Source: Mycolicibacterium thermoresistibile
GTDB taxonomy: Bacteria; Actinomycetota; Actinomycetes; Mycobacteriales; Mycobacteriaceae
Length of the DNA stretch: 64,000 nucleotides
Direction: 5' to 3'
Assembly (NCBI RefSeq): GCF_900187065.1
Contig: NZ_LT906483.1
Location: forward strand, 1,922,001 to 1,986,000
Shown here: in pieces, positions 1-8,127 of the stretch
Position numbering within the stretch: the stretch's first letter is position 1
Layout: each line of letters starts with the position of its first letter
Notes under the pieces: generated by a model
What the model was told of the DNA's origin: nothing
The model's database searches: none
The model's input: only the letters and a program-made list of their open reading frames with translations
Translations under genes and position numbers: made by a program

Positions 1-1216
1 CCCCGGCGGCCCGGTCGGCGGCCTTGGCCGCCTTGCGGACCCGTTCGTGGGCCGCCGTCACCGCAGCGGCCGGCCCGGCCCCCGACCCGGTGGCGGGCCC
101 GTCCCCGGTGGCCGGCGCCGCGCGGGTCAGCTCCTCCAGCGCGTCGAGCAGCCGGAAGTACCGGTCGGACCGCAACGCTGCGAGCACCCGGCGGTGCCCG
201 GTCCGGTACCGCCGTCGGGCACCGCCGACCAACTGCTCGCGGACCGGTCCGCGCACCAGATCGTCCGGCAGGGCGTCGAGCGCCCGCTCGTAGCGCTCGG
301 CGAGCACCTCGGCGTCCCGCGCCAGCCCCAGCACCCCCGCCAGCTGACGCAGCTCGTCGAGCACCTCGGCGTCGTCGGTGAGCCCGAACACCGACGGCGC
401 CGACTGCAACAGGCTGCGCAGCTTCCGGGTGGTGACGCGCATCTGATGGACCGCGTCGTCGGCGTCCGCGCGCACCGCGCGATCCCACCGCAGCAGCTCC
501 TCGACCTGCTCGGCCACGGCGCGGTGGATCGGATCGGCCGGCGGTTCGGCGCGGCCCGGGCCGTCGATTCCGGCGGCGAGTACCCGCGCCAGCTTGGACC
601 CGTGCCCGGCCGGCGTCGCACCGGCGTCGAGCAGCCGGTTGGCCAACCGGTCCAGCACGGCGCGGTCGGTGACGCCGTCGGCGAGTTCCAGCTCCCACTC
701 CCGCCACCGCCGCCGCACCCCGTCGGCCGGCCCGTCGCTCGCCGGGCCGATCGGGGTCGCGGACACCCGGTCGTCACAGAACGTGGCCAGCAGCTCGCCG
801 TCCCGGCCGTAGAGCAGGTCCACGGTGCGGTGGGTGTCGATCCGGGCGACCGACACCAGCGGGCGGTCCCGCACGATCGCCGACACCGTGTCCCGCAGTG
901 CGGCCGGCACCTCGCCGGGCGGCTGTCCGTCGCCCAGCGGGGCGCGCAACTCGGTGCGGGTCCCCGGGCCGGCGGGCAGCTTCAGATGCCAGCCCGCGTC
1001 CGCGCCTCCGGTGCGGCGGCGCAGGGTGATATGGCGGGCCGCGAGATCATGCGCAAGTGTGTCGAAATAAACAGCGGTCAGCGAAACCGACGGAGACCGC
1101 TCCACCCGGGCCACCACGGCCAGACCATCGAACGACGGCGCCGTGACGTTGTCGCCCGCATCGAACTTGCGCTCAACCTCCTGGTAACAGGCGGTTTCGG
1201 GTGACTCGGTGGCCAT
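1..1216 (-). CDS. CYTH and CHAD domain-containing protein (partial)
   Basis: Reading leftward from the ATG at 1216, the frame is open to the window edge, so the C-terminus is missing. The N-terminus (residues about 1-200) has the CYTH signature ExExK as QEVERKFDA, the substrate and metal-binding start of the triphosphate tunnel fold. The following part, rich in Arg and His (for example HQMRVTTRKLRSLL), is a CHAD domain, a helical phosphate- or polyphosphate-binding module. CYTH-CHAD proteins are thought to act in polyphosphate or triphosphate metabolism; the substrate cannot be told from sequence. By order and architecture this is the Rv2226 counterpart. It is divergent from the FAAL gene at 1372. 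Confidence 0.85.
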   Translation of the reverse strand, partial: MATESPETACYQEVERKFDAGDNVTAPSFDGLAVVARVERSPSVSLTAVYFDTLAHDLAARHITLRRRTGGADAGWHLKLPAGPGTRTELRAPLGDGQPPGEVPAALRDTVSAIVRDRPLVSVARIDTHRTVDLLYGRDGELLATFCDDRVSATPIGPASDGPADGVRRRWREWELELADGVTDRAVLDRLANRLLDAGATPAGHGSKLARVLAAGIDGPGRAEPPADPIHRAVAEQVEELLRWDRAVRADADDAVHQMRVTTRKLRSLLQSAPSVFGLTDDAEVLDELRQLAGVLGLARDAEVLAERYERALDALPDDLVRGPVREQLVGGARRRYRTGHRRVLAALRSDRYFRLLDALEELTRAAPATGDGPATGSGAGPAAAVTAAHERVRKAAKAADRAAG

Positions 1217-1351
1217 TATCACCCCATCTGCCGGTCCGCGGAATCCGACCTTGATCACCCAAGCCTGCCACGACGGGACCGGCTCGCGGTGCGCCGGCGA
1301 AAACAGCGAAAAACAGCCACACCCCCTACTGCTGGTCAATAAAACTAAGGC

Positions 1352-1388
1352 GTGCTCTTAAGATTGCTCTTATGAGTTCAGTAAGAGC
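1352..1388 (+). promoter_or_regulatory. Promoter and repeated operator-like motif at the FAAL start
   Basis: A -10-like TAAGAT (1359-1364) lies 7 nt before the ATG at 1372, which fits a leaderless transcript. The heptamer GCTCTTA occurs at 1354-1360 and 1366-1372, and its inverse TAAGAGC at 1382-1388. The arrangement looks like a binding site overlapping promoter and start codon. No regulator gene is adjacent. Function is inferred. Confidence 0.4.
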
Positions 1389-3216
1389 GTCAACGGCGGC
1401 CGGGATGGCCAAGTTCAAGCTCGAGGACTATCTCGACGCCGCGGGCAACATCGTCATGCCCGAGGGCATCACCCTGACCTCTTACCTCGAGGACAACGTC
1501 GCCGAGCTCGGCGACACCCCCGCCTACCGCTATCTGGACTTTCAGGACGACCACCGGGGCCGGGTGGTCGAGCTCACCTGGCGTGAATTCGGTGTCCGGC
1601 TGCACGCCATCGGCGCGCGGCTGCAGCAGGTGACCAAGCCCGGCGACCGGGTCGCGATCGTCGCGCCGCAGGGCGTCGACTATGTGGTCGGCTTCTTCGC
1701 AGCCATTCACGCCGGGCTCATCGCGGTGCCGTTGTTCGCGCCGGAACTCCCGGGACACGCCGAACGGCTCGACGCGGTGCTCGCCGACGCCCTGCCGTCG
1801 GTGGTGCTCACCACCACGGCCGCCGCCGAGGCCGCCGGCGTGTTCCTGCGCAAACTGCCGCGCGAGCGCCGGCCGCGGATGATCGCGGTGGACGCGATCC
1901 CGGACTCGGTGGGGGCCACGTTCAAACCGGCCCAGCTGAAGAGCAGCGACCTCGCCTACCTGCAGTACACCTCCGGATCGACCCGGACCCCGGCCGGGGT
2001 GGAGATCACCCACCGTTCGGTGTGCACCAACGTGCTGCAGATGATCCTCTCGGTGGGGCTGGACTGGAACATCCGCAGCGTCAGCTGGCTGCCGCTGTTC
2101 CACGACATGGGTCTGCTGATGATCATGTACCCGGCGCTGTTCGGCGGGTATCTCACGCTGATGTCGCCGGTGTCGTTCGTGCGCCGGCCGTACCGCTGGC
2201 TCAAGGCGCTGGCCGAGGAGTCCGTGCACGGCCCGGCCTTCGCCGCAGCCCCGAACTTCGCGTTCGAGCTGGCCGCCCAGCGCGGCCGCCCGCCGGCCGG
2301 TGAGTCGCTGGACCTGAGCAACGTGGCCGGGCTGATCAACGGTTCGGAACCGGTGAGCATCCACTCGATCAACAAGTTCACCGAGGCGTTCGCGCCGTAC
2401 GGGCTGCCGGCCACCACCGTCAAGCCGTCCTACGGAATGGCCGAGGCGACCCTGTTCGTGTCCACCATCCCGCCGGACGCCAAGGCCACCGCGGTGTACC
2501 TGGACCGGGAGAAGCTCAACGCCGGATACGCGGTCAAGGTCTCACCCGACGCCGACAACGCGGTGCCGCACGTGTCGTGCGGGCACGTCGCCCGCAGCCA
2601 GTGGGCGGTGATCGTCGACCCGGAGACCGAGGTCGAACTGCCCGAAGGCCGGGTCGGTGAGATCTGGCTGCACGGCGACAACGTCGGCCGCGGCTACTGG
2701 GGCCGCCCCCGCGAGACCGAGATCTCGTTCGGCAACAAGCTGCAGTCCCGCCTGGAGGTCGGCAGTCACGCCACCGGGGTGCCCGAGGACGCGCTGTGGT
2801 TCCGCACCGGCGACCTGGGTATGTACCTCGACGGCGAGCTGTACATCACCGGCCGGATCAAGGACATGATCATCGTCGACGGCCGCAACCACTACCCCCA
2901 GGACGTGGAGGCCACGGTGGCCGCCGCGTCCAAGCAGGTGCGGACGGGTTACGTGGCGGCGTTCTCGGTGCCCGACGAGGACGGCCGGGAACGGCTCGTG
3001 ATCATCGCCGAGCGGGCGCCGGGCGCCGGGAAGGCCGACCCGGAACCGATCCGGGACACCATCCGCGCCGCGGTCTCCCGCTACCACGCCCTGCCCATCC
3101 ACGACATCAAACTCGTTGCTGCCGGGGCTATTCCGCGCACCACCAGCGGCAAGCTGGCCCGCCGCGCCTGCCGTGCCGAGTATCTCGCGGGCGAGTACGG
3201 ACCGGTGGCGCGATAG
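1372..3216 (+). CDS. Fatty-acyl-AMP ligase (FadD32-like FAAL)
   Basis: A 614-aa adenylate-forming enzyme expected to activate a long-chain fatty acid as acyl-AMP for transfer to a polyketide synthase or carrier protein. The nucleotide-binding motif is YTSGSTRTPAGV, the FAAL form, unlike the [11 protein letters not shown] of the acyl-CoA synthetase at 57031. Further motifs are SWLPLFHDMGL, KPSYGMAEATLFVS, WFRTGDLG and the C-terminal lysine region IPRTTSGKLARR. Much of the chain resembles FadD32, including ITGRIKDMIIVDGRNHYPQD. I place the start at 1372 because of the -10 element 7 nt upstream; ATG 1405 (MAKFKLEDYL) is the alternative. No polyketide synthase is next to it, so the acceptor is unknown. 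The stop overlaps the promoter of the next gene. The locus is absent here in H37Rv. Confidence 0.88.
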   Translation: MSSVRASTAAGMAKFKLEDYLDAAGNIVMPEGITLTSYLEDNVAELGDTPAYRYLDFQDDHRGRVVELTWREFGVRLHAIGARLQQVTKPGDRVAIVAPQGVDYVVGFFAAIHAGLIAVPLFAPELPGHAERLDAVLADALPSVVLTTTAAAEAAGVFLRKLPRERRPRMIAVDAIPDSVGATFKPAQLKSSDLAYLQYTSGSTRTPAGVEITHRSVCTNVLQMILSVGLDWNIRSVSWLPLFHDMGLLMIMYPALFGGYLTLMSPVSFVRRPYRWLKALAEESVHGPAFAAAPNFAFELAAQRGRPPAGESLDLSNVAGLINGSEPVSIHSINKFTEAFAPYGLPATTVKPSYGMAEATLFVSTIPPDAKATAVYLDREKLNAGYAVKVSPDADNAVPHVSCGHVARSQWAVIVDPETEVELPEGRVGEIWLHGDNVGRGYWGRPRETEISFGNKLQSRLEVGSHATGVPEDALWFRTGDLGMYLDGELYITGRIKDMIIVDGRNHYPQDVEATVAAASKQVRTGYVAAFSVPDEDGRERLVIIAERAPGAGKADPEPIRDTIRAAVSRYHALPIHDIKLVAAGAIPRTTSGKLARRACRAEYLAGEYGPVAR

Positions 3217-3219
3217 AGT
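3214..3219 (+). promoter_or_regulatory. -10 element of the isomerase gene (leaderless)
   Basis: TAGAGT sits 6 nt before the GTG at 3226 and includes the FAAL stop codon. This gives the downstream gene its own start despite the tight spacing. It matches the TANNNT rule for mycobacterial -10 sites. Confidence 0.4.
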
Positions 3220-3225
3220 CGCCGG

Positions 3226-4005
3226 GTGACCGAATACCAGACCCTTACCTTCGAGCAGTCCGGACCCGTCACCCGCATCGTGCTGAACCGGCCGGATGCG
3301 GCAAATGGCATGAACGCCACCATGACTGCCGAACTCGCCGATGCGGCGCGGCGCTGCGACAACGCGGCCACCAAGGTGGTCGTGCTCACCGGTGCGGGCC
3401 GGTTCTTCAGCGCCGGCGGCGATCTGAAGGACTTCGCCGACGCCGCCGACCGGAGCCGTCACATCAAGGGTGTCGCCGACGATCTGCACCGTGCGGTCTC
3501 CACATTCGCCCGGATGAACGCCGTTGTCATCACCGCGGTCAACGGCACCGCCGCCGGGGCCGGGTTCTCGCTCGCCGTCACCGGTGATCTGGTGCTGGCC
3601 GCCGAATCCGCCTCGTTCACCATGGCCTACACCCGGGTGGGGCTGAGCCCCGACGGCGCCGCCTCGTACTACCTGCCGCGCCTGATCGGCATCACCAAGA
3701 CCAAGGAATTGATGCTGACCAACCGCACCCTGTCCGCGCAGGAGGCGGCCACCTGGGGACTGGTGACCGAGGTGGTGGCCGACGATCAGCTCGCCGCCCG
3801 GGCCGATCAGCTCGCCGAACAACTCGCTCAGACGGCCGGCGGGTCCAACGGCGGGGTCAAGAACCTGCTGCTGTCCACGTTCGCCAACGGGCTGGAGGAG
3901 CAGATGGAGGCCGAGGGCCGACTGATCGCCCGCCTCGCCGACTCGGCGGACGGCCGCGAGGGCGTCGACGCGTTCCTGGCCAAACGCCGTCCCGCGTTCG
4001 GCTGA
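3226..4005 (+). CDS. Enoyl-CoA hydratase/isomerase family protein (PaaG-like)
   Basis: A 259-aa crotonase-fold protein. The oxyanion-hole segments are FFSAGGDLKDF and VNGTAAGAGFSLA. The two catalytic glutamates of classical hydratases are absent (GAGFSLA where hydratases have GGGCELA). Instead GLSPDGAASYYLPRLIG carries an Asp where PaaG-type isomerases have theirs, so double-bond isomerisation is a better guess than hydration. The gene starts 9 nt after the FAAL stop, with a GTG start and its own -10. The pairing suggests work on a related acyl substrate; no partner is proved. Confidence 0.8.
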   Translation: MTEYQTLTFEQSGPVTRIVLNRPDAANGMNATMTAELADAARRCDNAATKVVVLTGAGRFFSAGGDLKDFADAADRSRHIKGVADDLHRAVSTFARMNAVVITAVNGTAAGAGFSLAVTGDLVLAAESASFTMAYTRVGLSPDGAASYYLPRLIGITKTKELMLTNRTLSAQEAATWGLVTEVVADDQLAARADQLAEQLAQTAGGSNGGVKNLLLSTFANGLEEQMEAEGRLIARLADSADGREGVDAFLAKRRPAFG

Positions 4006-4017
4006 GACAGGGGAGGC

Positions 4018-4887
4018 TCAGAAGCAGTGCTGCTCGGCCGGGAACGTCCCGGCCGCCACCTCTTCGGCGAATTGCGCTGCCGCACGGCCCAGTTCGGCGC
4101 CGACCTCACCGAACCGTTTGACGAACCGGGCGGTCTTGCCGGCGGTCATACCGGCCATGTCCTGCCACACCAGCACCTGCGCGTCGCAGTTGGGGCCCGC
4201 TCCGATCCCCACGGTGGGGATGGTCAGCTTCCCGGTGATCTGGGTGGCCAGTTCGGCCGGCACCATCTCCATGACCACCGCCACGGCGCCGGCCTCCTGC
4301 ACCGCCAGCGCATCGTGGATGGTCTGCTCACCGGCTTCGCCGCGGCCCTGCACCCGGAACCCGCCCAGGGTGTTGACGCTCTGCGGGGTGAACCCGATGT
4401 GCGCCACCACCGGGATGCCGGCGGCGGTCAGCGTCGCGATCTGCTCGGCGACCCGCTCACCGCCCTCGAGCTTGATCGCGTGCGCGCCGGCCTCCTTCAT
4501 GAACCGGGTGGCGCTGGCCAACGCCTGCTGGGCGCCGGACTCGTAGCTGCCGAACGGCAGATCCGCCACCACCAGCGCGTGCGGGGCGCCCCGCACCACA
4601 CCGCGCACCAGCGGGATCAGTTCGTCGACCGAGATCGGCACGGTGGTGTCGTAGCCGTACACCACGTTGGCGGCGGAATCTCCCACCAGCAGCACCGGGA
4701 TCTGCGCGTCGTCGAAGATCCGGGCGGTGGAGTAGTCGTAGGCGGTCAGCATCGCCCACTTGTGGCCCTCGGCCTTCCACTTCTGCAGATGGTGTACGCG
4801 GACCTTCGTACGAGATTGCTGGGTACGGGGCCGCGCCGGGGTGTTCGCGTCGGTGGCGGCACCGTACACGGAGTGCTCAGACATCAT
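4018..4887 (-). CDS. panB: 3-methyl-2-oxobutanoate hydroxymethyltransferase
   Basis: PanB transfers a hydroxymethyl group from 5,10-methylenetetrahydrofolate to 2-oxoisovalerate, giving ketopantoate, the first step of pantothenate and CoA synthesis. The 289-aa chain carries the family motifs [30 protein letters not shown] (metal-binding Asp), [17 protein letters not shown] and [17 protein letters not shown]. Two consecutive ATG codons occur at the start (4887 and 4884). The first roughly 27 residues, rich in Pro, Thr and Arg, are a mycobacterial-type extension before the conserved domain. The gene is the Rv2225 counterpart and converges with the isomerase gene across 12 nt. Confidence 0.95.
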   Translation of the reverse strand: MMSEHSVYGAATDANTPARPRTQQSRTKVRVHHLQKWKAEGHKWAMLTAYDYSTARIFDDAQIPVLLVGDSAANVVYGYDTTVPISVDELIPLVRGVVRGAPHALVVADLPFGSYESGAQQALASATRFMKEAGAHAIKLEGGERVAEQIATLTAAGIPVVAHIGFTPQSVNTLGGFRVQGRGEAGEQTIHDALAVQEAGAVAVVMEMVPAELATQITGKLTIPTVGIGAGPNCDAQVLVWQDMAGMTAGKTARFVKRFGEVGAELGRAAAQFAEEVAAGTFPAEQHCF

Positions 4888-5029
4888 CGTCCCTGTTCGT
4901 CGGGCTGGTCGACCCTCGAGGCCCGTGCCGGGTCCCCGGGTTCGTCTGACATCCGCAAGTCTGCCACCGTGGCGCGACGACCGGTAACTCCAGTTGAGTG
5001 GATTTCCTCACACCGGGGTGCCGCCGCCC

Positions 5030-5035
5030 TACGAT
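5030..5035 (+). promoter_or_regulatory. -10 element of the WS/DGAT gene (leaderless)
   Basis: TACGAT lies 6 nt before ATG 5042. This favours 5042 over the in-frame upstream GTG at 4994 as the true start. Confidence 0.4.
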
Positions 5036-5041
5036 CGCGGC

Positions 5042-6433
5042 ATGCAACGGCTCAGCGGACTCGACGCCAGCTTCCTGTACCTGGAGACACCTGACCAGCC
5101 CCTACACGTCTGCTCGATCCTGGAACTGGACACCTCCACGATCCCCGGCGGCTACGACTTCCACCAGCTGCGCGAGGCGCTGCTGCTGCGGATCAAGGCG
5201 ATGCCGGAGTTCCGGGAGAAGCTGGCCGACAACCGGTTCAACCTGGACCACCCGGTGTGGGTCGAGGACGCCGACTTCGACGTCGACCGTCACCTGCACC
5301 GCATCGGTCTGCCGGCGCCGGGCGGGCCGGCCGAACTGGCCGAGATCTGCGGGCATCTCGCCGCTCTGCCGCTGGACCGGTCCCGGCCGCTGTGGGAGAT
5401 GTGGGTGATCGAGAACATCGACGGCACCGACCCGCGCAGTGGCGGGCCGTTGGTGGTGCTGACCAAGGTGCACCACGCCGCGGTCGACGGGGTGACCGGC
5501 GCCAACCTGCTGTCGCAGGTGTGCACCACCGAAGCCGACACGCCGCCACCCGAACCCGTCCAGGGCGCCGGCACCGCGTCCGATCTCGAGATCGCGCTCA
5601 GCGGCGCGGTGCGGTTCGCCACCCGGCCGCTCAAACTGCTGAACGTGTTGCCGACCACGGCGAACTCGGTGCTGGACACCGTGCGGCGGGCCCGCGCCGG
5701 ACGGACCATGGCCCGGCCGTTCGCGGCGCCGTCCACACCGTTCAACGCCAACGTCACCGGCCGGCGCAACGTCGCGTTCACCCAGCTCGACCTCGAGGAC
5801 GTCAAGCGGATCAAGGACCACTTCGGCGTCAAGGTCAACGATGTGGTGATGGCGTTGACCTCCGGCGCGCTGCGCTCCTACCTGCTGGAACGGGATCAGC
5901 TGCCGGACAGTCCGCTGATCGCGATGGTGCCGGTGTCGGTGCACGACAAGACCGACCGGCCCGGCCGCAACCACGTGTCGGGCATGTTCTCCAGGCTGGA
6001 GACCACCATCGAAGACCCGGCCGAGCGGCTGCGCGCCATCGCGAACGCCAATTCCGTTGCCAAACAGCACAGTTCGGCGATCGCGGCCTCGCTGCTGCAG
6101 GACTGGACGCAGTTCGCGGCGCCGGCGGTGTTCGGGGTCGCGATGCGGGTGTACGCCGCCAGCCGGCTGGGCGAGGCCAAACCCGTCCACAACCTGGTGG
6201 TCTCGAACGTGCCGGGACCGCAGGTGCCGCTGTACTTCCTGGGCGCCGAGGTCAAGGCCATGTACCCGCTCGGCCCGATCTTCCACGGCTCCGGACTCAA
6301 CATCACTGTGATGTCGCTGACCGGCCGGCTCAACGTCGGGATGGTGTCCTGCCCGGAGCTGATGCCGGACCTGTGGGAGCTGGCGGAGGGATTCGAGCGT
6401 GCCCTGCGCGAACTGCTCGACACCGTCGGGTGA
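5042..6433 (+). CDS. WS/DGAT family O-acyltransferase
   Basis: A 463-aa wax ester synthase/diacylglycerol acyltransferase, which would transfer a fatty acyl group from acyl-CoA to diacylglycerol or a fatty alcohol to make storage triacylglycerol or wax ester. The start MQRLSGLDASFLYLE is the family hallmark. The catalytic HHxxxDG motif is KVHHAAVDG (His144, His145, Asp149), and the conserved C-terminal block NLVVSNVPGPQVPLYFLGA is present. Mycobacteria carry many paralogues, so a specific tgs number cannot be given. With the FAAL and isomerase genes it forms a small acyl-lipid block in this part of the chromosome. Confidence 0.92.
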   Translation: MQRLSGLDASFLYLETPDQPLHVCSILELDTSTIPGGYDFHQLREALLLRIKAMPEFREKLADNRFNLDHPVWVEDADFDVDRHLHRIGLPAPGGPAELAEICGHLAALPLDRSRPLWEMWVIENIDGTDPRSGGPLVVLTKVHHAAVDGVTGANLLSQVCTTEADTPPPEPVQGAGTASDLEIALSGAVRFATRPLKLLNVLPTTANSVLDTVRRARAGRTMARPFAAPSTPFNANVTGRRNVAFTQLDLEDVKRIKDHFGVKVNDVVMALTSGALRSYLLERDQLPDSPLIAMVPVSVHDKTDRPGRNHVSGMFSRLETTIEDPAERLRAIANANSVAKQHSSAIAASLLQDWTQFAAPAVFGVAMRVYAASRLGEAKPVHNLVVSNVPGPQVPLYFLGAEVKAMYPLGPIFHGSGLNITVMSLTGRLNVGMVSCPELMPDLWELAEGFERALRELLDTVG

Positions 6434-6505
6434 CCGCCGTTCGGCGACCCACACCCGGGGTCGCCTGGGCGGCGCCGAACGGGGTTCATGGCAGCATGTG
6501 ATGCC

Positions 6506-8044
6506 ATGAACCTCAGAGTCGGGGCGCCGACGTCCCGCGCCCTGCCCGCCGCGGCCCTGCTGCTGGCGCTGGCGCTGGTCGCGGGCTGCAGCAAGATCGT
6601 CGACGGGCGCGCACTGGTGGCGGTGCCGCCGCCCGGAACACCGGTGGAGTGGGTGCCGTGCCAGTCCGGAGGCGCCGGTGAGAGCTCCGGTGTGCTGGCC
6701 GGCGCCGAGTGCGGTCTGCTGTCGGTGCCGGTCGACTACGACGAACCCGACGGTGAGGCGGCCCGGCTGGCGCTGATCCGGTTCCCGGCCACCGGCGACC
6801 GGATCGGCTCGCTGGTGATCAACCCGGGCGGGCCGGGGGAGTCCGGTGTGGAGGCCGCGGCGCAGATGCTCGCCACCATCCCGGCGCCGGTGCGGGAACG
6901 GTTCGACGTCGTCGGTTTCGATCCGCGCGGGGTGGCCAACTCGTCGCCGGCGGTTTGGTGCAACTCCGATGAGGACAACGACCGGCTGCGCGCCGACCCG
7001 CAGGTCGACTACTCGCCCGAAGGGGTCGAGTACATCGAGAACCAGGCCAAGGAGTTCGTGCAACGCTGCCTGGACAAGACCGGTGAGAAGTTCCTGGCCA
7101 ACGTCGGAACGGTCAACGTCGCCAAGGATCTCGACCTGATCCGCGAGGCCGTCGGCGACGACGAATTGACCTACCTCGGCTACTCGTACGGCACCCGGAT
7201 CGGTGCGGCCTACGCCGAGGAGTTCCCGGACAAGGTGCGCGCGATGATCCTCGACGGCGCGGTCGACCCCAACGCCGACCCGATCGAGGCGGACATCCGG
7301 CAGGCCAAGGCGTTCCAGACCGCGTTCGACGACTACGCCGCCGACTGCGCCACCAACCCGGACTGCCCGTTGGGCACCGATCCCGAGAAGGCCGTCGAGG
7401 TGTATCGCAGCATGGTCGACCCATTGGTCGAGCAGCCGGCCGAGACCTCTGATCCGCGAGGACTCAGCTACAGCGACGCGATCGTCGGCACCATCCTGAC
7501 GCTGTACTCTCCGGAGCTGTGGCGGCTGCTGACCCAGGGCCTGACCGAGCTGAAGGAGGGCCGCGGCGACACCCTGTTGCGGCTGGCCGACGTCTACATG
7601 AAACGCGACAAGGACGGTCACTACAGCAACTCCACCGACGCCCGGATCGCGGTCAACTGCGTCGACAAACCCGCGGTCACCGACCGGGAGAAGATCGTCG
7701 AGCTGGACCGCCAGTTGCGTGAGGTGGCGCCGTTCATGAGCTACGGCGAGTTCACCGGCCACGCCCCGCTGGGCACCTGCGCCTTCTGGCCGGTGCCGCC
7801 GACCAGCACCCCACACGAGATCGAGGTCGAGGGGCTGCCGCCGGTGCTGGTGGTGTCCACCACCAACGACCCGGCCACCCCGTATCAGGCCGGTATCGAC
7901 CTGGCCCGCCAGCTCGGCGGCACGCTGGTGACCTACGAAGGCACCCAGCACACGGTGGTGTTCCAGGGCGACGCCTGCATCGACGAGATCGCCACCGCCT
8001 ACCTCATCGACGGCGAACTGCCGGCCGACGGCGCGCGGTGCTGA
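6506..8044 (+). CDS. caeA: Lipoprotein serine hydrolase/protease CaeA (Hip1)
   Basis: A 512-aa exported alpha/beta hydrolase equivalent to Rv2224c (Hip1), a cell-envelope serine protease/esterase that in M. tuberculosis cleaves GroEL2 and dampens host responses. A signal peptide ends in the lipobox LVAGC (Cys28), so it is a predicted lipoprotein. The fold blocks VINPGGPGESG and VGFDPRGV precede the nucleophile in GYSYGTR (Ser227); Asp455 (STTNDPATPY) and His482 (GTQHTVVF) complete the triad, close to the published S228/D463/H490 of Hip1. I use ATG 6506; 6488 is an in-frame alternative giving six extra residues. The paralogue caeB follows. Confidence 0.95.
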   Translation: MNLRVGAPTSRALPAAALLLALALVAGCSKIVDGRALVAVPPPGTPVEWVPCQSGGAGESSGVLAGAECGLLSVPVDYDEPDGEAARLALIRFPATGDRIGSLVINPGGPGESGVEAAAQMLATIPAPVRERFDVVGFDPRGVANSSPAVWCNSDEDNDRLRADPQVDYSPEGVEYIENQAKEFVQRCLDKTGEKFLANVGTVNVAKDLDLIREAVGDDELTYLGYSYGTRIGAAYAEEFPDKVRAMILDGAVDPNADPIEADIRQAKAFQTAFDDYAADCATNPDCPLGTDPEKAVEVYRSMVDPLVEQPAETSDPRGLSYSDAIVGTILTLYSPELWRLLTQGLTELKEGRGDTLLRLADVYMKRDKDGHYSNSTDARIAVNCVDKPAVTDREKIVELDRQLREVAPFMSYGEFTGHAPLGTCAFWPVPPTSTPHEIEVEGLPPVLVVSTTNDPATPYQAGIDLARQLGGTLVTYEGTQHTVVFQGDACIDEIATAYLIDGELPADGARC

Positions 8045-8127
8045 CAGGTCACCATCCGGTTTCCGACCGATCTCCGGTGCGGCACAAGCCGCGACCCACT
8101 CCGGTGCGCCGTGCGACGATGAGGGCC

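Noticed and set aside
47..1204. Plus-strand open frame of 385 codons at the left edge
   Set aside because: It is antisense to the CYTH/CHAD gene, whose protein sequence is clearly conserved.
2542..3822. Minus-strand open frame across FAAL and isomerase genes
   Set aside because: Low-complexity Gly/His/Arg product that spans two convincing plus-strand genes; a shadow frame.
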